Shown here: piece by piece, positions 58,201 through 64,000 of the stretch
Layout: each line of letters begins with the position of its first letter
Position numbering within the stretch: the first letter of the stretch is position 1
DNA from: Hofstenia miamia
Taxonomy: Eukaryota; Xenacoelomorpha; Acoela
NCBI GenBank assembly: GCA_004352715.1
Contig: SCFE01000099.1
Location: 1,080,215-1,144,214, forward strand
Reading direction: 5' to 3'
DNA length: 64,000 nucleotides
Translations under genes and position numbers: made by a program
The notes under the pieces: model-generated
The model's database searches: none
What the model saw: the letters and a program-made list of their open reading frames with translations, nothing else
What the model was told of the DNA's origin: nothing

Positions 58201-61200
58201 CCTTTATATAGTTATAAAATGACGAAATATTTCATCATCTTTTCTGTGAATTGTTGATTTTTTTTAGTTAGTTTGAAAGTCAAGTTACTTTTAACACACC
58301 CTGTATATATATATATATATATATAGGATGGGTCGTCAAAATAGGCGAGCGAAAATGTCTTTGAAATTTTGGGGACATTCGAAAAATACCAAAATGTGAA
58401 AATTCGTATCTGATTAAATTAACTACTATAAAGGTTATATAAATGTGAATGTCCGTTATTTAAGGTTTTGAAGAAGAAACATATTCTCTTGATAACTTGT
58501 ATTTAAGTTAAGATACTGATCTCAATCAGACCAAAGACATTGAATTTGTGTACATAATCTAGAATAAAAGAAATCAATCAAGCTGAAACGTTTTAGTTGA
58601 AAATATTAGGAACTATACATATAAACGCTAGAATGAATTAATACTGTTTGTATGTTGGTTTTGCTAAAATTTGGTCCTAACGTAGATTATGACCCAAGCC
58701 AGTTTGCTACTTTTTTATAGCTCTTTCAATGGATTGGGTGTCTTAGCATTCAAATTTTCCTAATATAATTGTTCTTTTGTATATTTCCAGTTGAATAAAT
58801 TCTATTTTCTAATGTAATGCATTTAGTTTGAAAATATTTTAGAATCACCCGTGAGCAACCAAATTAAAAAGTTCATGACTTTCTCATTTATATACCAGTA
58901 AAACAACAAGGTTTCCGCTTGTATTTAATCAGTCAAAATTGCTTCGATAAATAATAATATTAATAATACGATGGTGTTTAGAAATGTAATGATACTTACC
59001 AATTTTCACTATTGTGCCGTCATTAAGAAAAATCACTTTTTCAAAGTGCTTCATGTAATTTATATTGTGAGTACATACAATGCGAGTTTTTCCTTTGAGA
59101 ATTCCGATAACAACTTCACTAAGGATGTGATCACTAACATTTTTGTCAAGTGTTGAAAATATATCATCTAGCAAATAAATTTGGTGATCTTGATATACAG
59201 CCCTAGCTAGGTGTATGCGAGCTTTTTGACCACCACTGAGACTTATTCCTCCCGTTCCAACCACCGTTTCATCACCATGCGGAAGACACTAAAGTAACAG
59301 ATACCCATACGAAGAACCAACAGTTCATTTTACAGTTATAACAGGAATAAAAATCAAATGATAATGTTATTTCAAGCATGATTAAGGTTGTATTTCATAA
59401 AAAAATGGGAGCAATAATGATGATTTCACGTATAAATTATGTTTTACATTTCGATTAGCATGAAGGTGTGGAAAAGCTTTTGGCACCGACTTATTGCAGC
59501 CATGCCGCGTAGGATTATGAAGCTATGTAATTGTTGTACATAAAATTCCACTAGCAAATAATATTGATGAAAACATGAAATATATTGTCTTAATGTTAAT
59601 GGTACCTACCTTGAGATCATTTAGCAAATCACAAGCAGTTAAAATATTTAGGTATTTGTCTTCGTCAATAGAAGATCCTGAAATGATATTCTCGCGAATT
59701 GTTGCGTTTTGCAACCAAGCATATTGGGTAACAACAGCAATGCTATTGACAGCTTCGGAAATTTCTACTGTTCCCGATTCTTTATGCAAGGATCCGTTAA
59801 TTGCTGCCAAAAGCGCTGATTTTCCAGAACCAACTTTTCCAATAACAGCTACTAGGGATCCCTTAATATTACTTAGTGTGAATTTTCCAAATTTGACATT
59901 CATAGGCACTTAGATATATTGCATAAGCATAATTCAGATCAAAATTTTTGCATCAAATCAGAATTTCTTCTACTTTAGAAGTATTGGCAGAAATTCAGCA
60001 AAAAAGTTTGAACATTTTCATTCTCGCTGCGCATTAGTTAAAACTTTTAAGGCATTTTAGAAAAATAAATCTATGTTTGCAATTTCCTTGTCAATAAATG
60101 CTGAATTTATCCCAATATGTCTAAAAACAAAATTTACCTACCTATAATGGAAAAACAATTTAAATTTTTTCATAGTATTCCGCCAATTTCAAAATCCCGA
60201 AATACATTGCATTTTTGCACTTTCTTTAGGAAACATTCTATAACTATCTTAAAGAAGATGAGACATAGCATCCGCTGAATGAACTTTTGACTTCGACTTG
60301 CAAACACTCACATCATGCGTCTTTGTAGTTTTTCCTATTCTAATGTAGGAAAAATATTTTCATTTTAAACAAATGCAGTGCTTTAAATATTCTACAAAAT
60401 AACATAAAAACAGCTTAGACCATATATTTATAATTATATTTCTACCAAATACATACCTTTTCAATTTCCAGGTTAATATCATTCAGGCAAAAAGAAGTAG
60501 TTGGTTTCGAGTTCCACTTAAAAAATCCATTAGAAATGCGAATATCTAATGAATCTAGGTGCAAAGTAGATTAATCTAAGTTTAACATATAATATATATA
60601 TAAACCAGCTGAGTACGGGTTTAAATAATAAATTTCATATTTAGCTTAAAAAAGAGAATAAAGAAAAACATGTTTTTAAATTCTGCAAATAGATTCAGAA
60701 AAATATATAGAGCAATTTTCATTTAGCTTATATAAGGCTAATATCATTTACTATATATAAAATATAAAATCAAATAAATTTTATTTAATACAAGAGATAA
60801 GAATTTTCAATAATAAATACTTACTGTTTTTTGAGAGCGGAGTGCAATATTCACTAAATGAATATTCAGGCACTAGCAGAAACTTATGCAGAGATTTTGC
60901 AGCAACAACTGTGGAATAGTAATCTGAAGCAAAATTTGGAATGGCTTCTAATATTTCAAGGAATACCTTTGTACATGTTAGAACTGATATTATCTAAGCA
61001 CATTAAGGCAATTGTTACAAAGAAATTCAACTGAATTTAATAAAGAGCAATGATTATGAATTCAATGATGTGGAATATGCTCGCAATATTCAATTTTTAT
61101 TGTGAAATTGTGATTAATTACTCTTTACGGTATACACATTATATAATAATATTCTTTGTGAAAAAATATAAAAAAGGTCAAAATATACTAATACACAAAA

Positions 61201-61588
61201 TATTTATAGGCAGCAATTACTACAGGAGAAAACAATTACTATCGATATTTTGTTTATCACTAAAATAATTTTATTTTTCTAATCAAAAACAGACCCAATA
61301 TGTATTTTGATTTGGAAAATAATTATATTTTAACATTTGTGTTTAATTAAACTGACTCACTGTTGGGACATCCTTAGAAGTATTGTAAAATATCAACAAT
61401 GAAACTATCATCATCAGTGATATTGGGGAGAGTATGCTTCCAAAGAAACTTATAATCTGCTTTACGCATAAACACAATTGCTGATAGTGTAACTCCTTTC
61501 TTACATAATCTTCCATTAATTTTTCAAAGTAATTTTCCATAACCAAACATTTTACTGATTTTATTGAATCCAGTATTTCATTCAGCAT
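54958..61588 (-). CDS. ABC transporter subfamily C, ABCC10/MRP7-like (six internal exons, both ends missing)
   Basis: Six minus-strand exons (61361-61588, 60825-60993, 60457-60554, 59610-59861, 59000-59288, 54958-55206) join without frame conflict into about 428 residues. In order: end of the first membrane domain with [13 protein letters not shown], the [11 protein letters not shown] segment, NBD1 with Walker [10 protein letters not shown]-loop VVTQ, signature [14 protein letters not shown], Walker B IYLLDD and H-loop CTHN, then an Asn/Ser-rich linker and the first helix of the second membrane domain ending LLMQ. ABCC proteins export organic anions and conjugates. The LLAAI after Walker A, Thr before the Q-loop Gln, and CTH with YMKHFEKVI point to ABCC10 rather than ABCC1-6. 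The N-terminal exons and the rest of TMD2 and NBD2 are not visible. All splice sites are canonical and no stop interrupts the exons. Confidence 0.88.
55483..55693. mobile_element. piggyBac-like MITE, copy 2
   Basis: Same start (CACTAGAACAGC) and interior (CCTTGAGAAT, ATAATTGGAAGTAT, GTGTTTTTGCT) as the copy at 5653-5849. TTAA precedes it. The 3' side reads TAAA, a one-base change from TTAA. It lies in an ABCC intron. Confidence 0.7.
55973..56196. mobile_element. hAT-type MITE family 1, copy D, opposite orientation
   Basis: Begins ACTAGCGTACGCAAGGGGG and ends TGCGCCCCTG, the reverse arrangement of copies A-C. The flanks CTACAACC and TCTACAGC are similar with a one-base shift. It lies in the same ABCC intron as the mariner. 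Confidence 0.6.
56857..57063. repeat. N gap and (TA)n tract
   Basis: N from 56857 to 57048, then TA directly abutting the mariner terminus. On the left the gap is also preceded by TATATATATTA. Confidence 0.95.
57065..58303 (-). mobile_element. Tc1/mariner-superfamily transposon inserted in a TA tract
   Basis: The left end CAGGATGTGTCAAAAGTAGC and the inverted right end CAGGGTGTGTTAAAAGTAAC form imperfect terminal repeats of about 29 bp (57065-57093 and 58275-58303). Each is directly bordered by TA. 1239 bp long, it carries one decayed transposase on the minus strand. It lies in the ABCC intron between the NBD1 H-loop exon and the linker exon, on the same strand as the gene. Confidence 0.88.
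57190..58150 (-). pseudogene. mariner/Tc1-like transposase, inactivated
   Basis: The minus-strand order is [12 protein letters not shown]-stop-YKNGD, [13 protein letters not shown] (helix-turn-helix part) and KSGRP. After frameshifts come [31 protein letters not shown] with the first catalytic Asp, CTIWASENP, then [11 protein letters not shown] and finally [16 protein letters not shown]. The second catalytic Asp, normally in QQDGAPPH or QHDGAPPH, reads His here. Several stops and shifts occur as well, so the copy cannot make active enzyme. Confidence 0.85.
58304..58325. repeat. (TA)n tract
   Basis: Continuation of the TA microsatellite on the other side of the mariner. With 57049-57064 it suggests insertion into one longer TA array. 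Confidence 0.95.
59000..59288 (-). CDS. ABCC exon: NBD1 signature to H-loop
   Basis: Acceptor ACTTTAG, donor GTAAGT. Starts [20 protein letters not shown], continues [20 protein letters not shown] to DDIFSTLD, and ends with [17 protein letters not shown] and GTIVKI plus one base. Walker B carries the Asp-Asp pair usual in ABCC NBD1. The D-loop reads STLD in place of the common SAVD. Confidence 0.88.
59610..59861 (-). CDS. ABCC exon: NBD1 Walker A and Q-loop
   Basis: 84 codons from [20 protein letters not shown] to ACDLLNDLK. Acceptor TTAAG, donor GTAGGT. Walker A is GKVGSGKS. The Q-loop is [18 protein letters not shown], with Thr where most ABCC proteins have Pro. The open frame extends on both sides into intron. 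Confidence 0.88.
60457..60554 (-). CDS. ABCC exon: start of NBD1
   Basis: Acceptor GCACCTAG, donor GTATGT. Two bases complete the split codon, then [17 protein letters not shown] and [11 protein letters not shown], the first strand region of NBD1 including the aromatic A-loop area (FFKW). Leaves phase 0. Confidence 0.82.
60825..60993 (-). CDS. ABCC exon: end of TMD1
   Basis: Acceptor CTTAG, donor GTAAGT. Encodes [20 protein letters not shown] through [16 protein letters not shown] to PLSKN plus one base. The S-x-x-R-x-x-x-FL pattern that precedes NBD1 in ABCC proteins is visible as AKSLHKFLL. Phase 0 in, phase 1 out. Confidence 0.82.
61361..61588 (-). CDS. ABCC exon: late TMD1
   Basis: 76 codons from [20 protein letters not shown] to TSKDVPT, phase 0 at both ends. 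Acceptor ATTCACTTAG, donor GTGAGT. The NEIL-x-x-IK-x-x-K run is the conserved intracellular loop of ABCC TMD1. A membrane helix follows ([20 protein letters not shown]). The Met is internal, not the start. Confidence 0.85.
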
Positions 61589-61824
61589 CTAAGTGAATAT
61601 ATATGTAATATATTATCATGGATTGCAAACATAAATGAAATTAACCGAATTTTGAGAATTTGGTTATAAAGAGTATACTATAGAATAACTAATTATAAAT
61701 TAATTTTAATTTTCGAATGTCATATTTTTCTTAAGTGATGATTTGATGATATAGAAATAAATATTCGTTCAACCGAAAAAAATTGTGATACATAACATTT
61801 TAAATATCAAATAGTTAATAATCT

Positions 61825-61865
<41 letters not shown>

Positions 61866-63239
61866 CAAGGACTCACATATTTCTGCAGTATTACGAAAAA
61901 AAATGATTCTCTGAAAGTGGCTTAGTTACTGATAAACACATGACTGTATTAGCAACAAAATGTTCAGGAATTTCAGATGCAAAACCAAAACTTCACTTAA
62001 ATTATAAATTACCAAAAAGCAAAGATAACAGAGTAATAAAAAATTATATGCACTTTTCTAACAGAGGTTATAATCTCGCAAAAGCTGAAAGCGATTTTTC
62101 CACTTGGGCAAAATGACTAATAGACGGCTTTAGCACTTACAAATTGTGAGTCTACAAAATAAATTGCATGTCAGATTATCTTTACAATTAAAGATTCACA
62201 GGCCCAAAGTTCAAAGAGTCCTTTCGAATGTAAGTCATCAAACGAGATGAAAGTGAGATTTGCTTTTACACATTCATAAATTCTTCAAACGAAAACAATA
62301 CCAGTGTATACCGTGAGAGCAACGTTTGGCATAAAGTTGCTTTAATCCCGATATAAGCAGTTACATCAAAAATGAATGGATTGATAGTAAATCATTGGAA
62401 ATGTTTAAACAATTGTTAAGAGAGACAGTCTGCCAAGTGACAAGTGTAATCAACGTGCTGTGAGAGACCAATAACAAAGTAAATAAGTACTTTTCCAATG
62501 TCAAAGTCATTTTGCATTAATATGCCAAAAGAATGTAAATGAGTGAGTGGGAACGCTTTGAGCTTGGTGGCAAATAGTTTTGTTTATGTGTAAAACATGT
62601 GCTTAAAGGTGAGTGGCATTCCATATTCATGATTTTAACTAACAATGATAAACATTTGCTGATAATTGTCTACTAAACCCTCTTACAATGAACATCGAAA
62701 ATGCTTGTGATAGTATGTGTACAACAACAAGTGTATGAGCAAACAAATCGCTGAAAACAACCCCAAATAGTTCAAACAGTTTTTTAATACTTCAAGCATG
62801 ACATTTGGCATGCAGAAAACAAAGCCTTGAGTTCGATTAAACTAACCTAGAAGACATACACACTAACTAAATAAACTTAGAAATATAATTACAGCATCTA
62901 CTTCTATTGTGGTACCAAAAATGAATAGGAACCAAAGATGGACATGGCTCGATAGCTTAGGCCCAAGCCGGTATATTTGAAATTAATTCAAATTCGTTCT
63001 CTTTTTCTGATTTTTGCCAAAAAAATGTCTTTAATTTTTCGGTTTGCTATATTATATTTGTGTTTGATAATAAAACCTAAAATTCAATTCTCGAAGAGTA
63101 TATGAATTATGAAACATAATGTAAAATTTCAAATGAAAATTTTTTTTCTCGATATTGCTTTTAAATTACATAGCATTTACTGCATTGCGGTTGATTTGCC
63201 TGCACTAATAGTTTTTTTAGCTACTGTTTTTTCCAGTAC
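61589..63239. other. Intron or upstream region of the ABCC gene
   Basis: AT-rich sequence with a TA tract at 61830-61864. No exon for the earlier TMD1 helices was recognised. The next upstream exon is expected to end in an ARVKL-like sequence and to be in phase 0. Confidence 0.4.
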
Positions 63240-63421
63240 CTCGACTCAAACCCTTCCCACCTGTTGGCCCCGTACATGATTGCAGACAGTACTCTGCATT
63301 TTAAATTCAGTAAAGGCAATATGTAGTTGCGTAAATCGGCACAAACTGAATAAGCTATTGAACTAAGCCTAATGTAGTCCAGGGACCAAGCCGTGTGATT
63401 CTCAGCAAATGGAAACATAAT
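63240..63421 (-). CDS. Candidate exon, unrecognised protein
   Basis: A minus-strand frame between an AG acceptor (GCCAATCAG) and a weak GTACTG donor reads MFPFAENHTAWSLDYIRLSS, then AYSVCADLRNYILPLLNLKC and GANRWEGFES. It is more balanced in composition than its surroundings and partly hydrophobic. It could be an N-terminal exon of the ABCC gene, which lies downstream on the same strand, or a transposon relic. No motif decides. Confidence 0.2.
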
Positions 63422-64000
63422 CTGATTGGCACGAAAGTTGATTACAAGTGATTACGCAATCCTACTGCTTGTTTCATTTTGGATAAAAATTTAAAATTTC
63501 TCGCATTTGCAATAATTTCAATGTCTTTAGAACATTTCCACCAATCAACAGAGGCTTTTATGACGCGTATGCTATACAACTTCTCGAAAACTTTGCATTC
63601 TCTTAAGTAAGCAATATCATAGAAGCACAACAAATAATAGCGAATTAGTAGAACTACAAGCATACTCCTGTTACCTCAGAGCTTCTACCGAACGTTCAAA
63701 AGATTCCGGTGACGGCGAACTGTCAAAGTCACAGGCTCCGATGCCGAAAGCACTTTTAAATTAAATGAAACTCTCACTGTTTTATCAGGCTATCTGTACT
63801 TCACAGACGATTAGATCCACTGTTTTACACAAAAACACACGTCAGTGGAAATGATCAAAAAATCGAAATCGATTTTCTTTTTGATTAAACGCGAGAAAAA
63901 ATTAAATTTGCTTTCAAATAAAACTCAACGCAATCGATTCCCTGAAGACTGCATTACAGAATTAAGCACGCATCAGTAAAGCTATGGGAGCTTAAAGAGA
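63422..64000. other. No gene supported
   Basis: A minus-strand frame at 63442-63663 (73 residues) starts hydrophobic (MLVVLLIRYYLLCFYDIAYL) and then turns basic. There is no splice or family support. The remainder has no feature that I can name. Confidence 0.3.

Noticed and set aside
59575-59913. 112-residue plus-strand ORF
   Set aside because: Antisense shadow of the ABCC Walker A exon.
1-64000. CRISPR arrays, phage, operons or bacterial defence systems
   Set aside because: Introns, microsatellites and eukaryotic transposons throughout. Tandem repeats seen are microsatellites, minisatellites or subterminal transposon repeats.

Overview
This is a eukaryotic, very AT-rich animal genomic window, not a bacterial one. 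It has spliced genes with GT-AG introns, long (TA)n microsatellites, several N gaps that usually abut those microsatellites, and many decayed transposable elements. The transposon types (Tc1/mariner, hAT, piggyBac-like, PIF/Harbinger-like, a LINE and a Penelope-like element) and the low gene density fit an arthropod, possibly a chelicerate. That placement is inference from repeat style only.

Three host loci can be supported. (1) On the minus strand at 54958-61588, six exons of an ABC transporter of the C subfamily join in frame. They carry the end of the first membrane domain, a complete first nucleotide-binding domain (NBD1), the linker and the first helix of the second membrane domain. The sequence most resembles ABCC10/MRP7. 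The exons before and after are not visible. (2) On the minus strand at 41596-42894 lie the last two exons of a MARCHF2/3-type membrane E3 ubiquitin ligase (two transmembrane helices and the cytoplasmic tail). The RING-CH exon is not seen. (3) On the plus strand, exons at about 7269-7403, 11029-11279 and 12024-12198 join in phase into the transmembrane segment and cytoplasmic tail of a single-pass membrane protein. A class 1/6 semaphorin is one tentative idea.

Layout: 0-7 kb holds a decayed ORF cluster, a TE-associated ORF, a piggyBac-like MITE and a transposase relic. 7-12 kb is the plus-strand membrane-protein gene. 12-19 kb holds a mariner end, a foldback-like element, a short widespread animal repeat, a LINE relic and a minisatellite broken by a hAT MITE. 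23-33 kb is dense in nested hAT elements and duplicated repeats, including a 795-bp tandem copy joined by a single N. 35-36 kb has a Penelope-like relic with a GIY-YIG-like segment. 38.7-40.8 kb is a 2.1-kb element with 29-bp perfect terminal inverted repeats. 41.6-42.9 kb is the MARCH gene. 44-54 kb holds more hAT elements, an inverted copy of the 24.6-26.1 kb segment and two 1000-N gaps. 55-62 kb is the ABCC gene, with a mariner, a hAT MITE and a piggyBac-like MITE in its introns.

No operon-like or defence-like novel system is visible. The most noteworthy content is the density and nesting of non-autonomous TIR elements, several still showing target-site duplications, and the two or three host genes threaded through them. 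No tRNA, rRNA or CRISPR was recognised.
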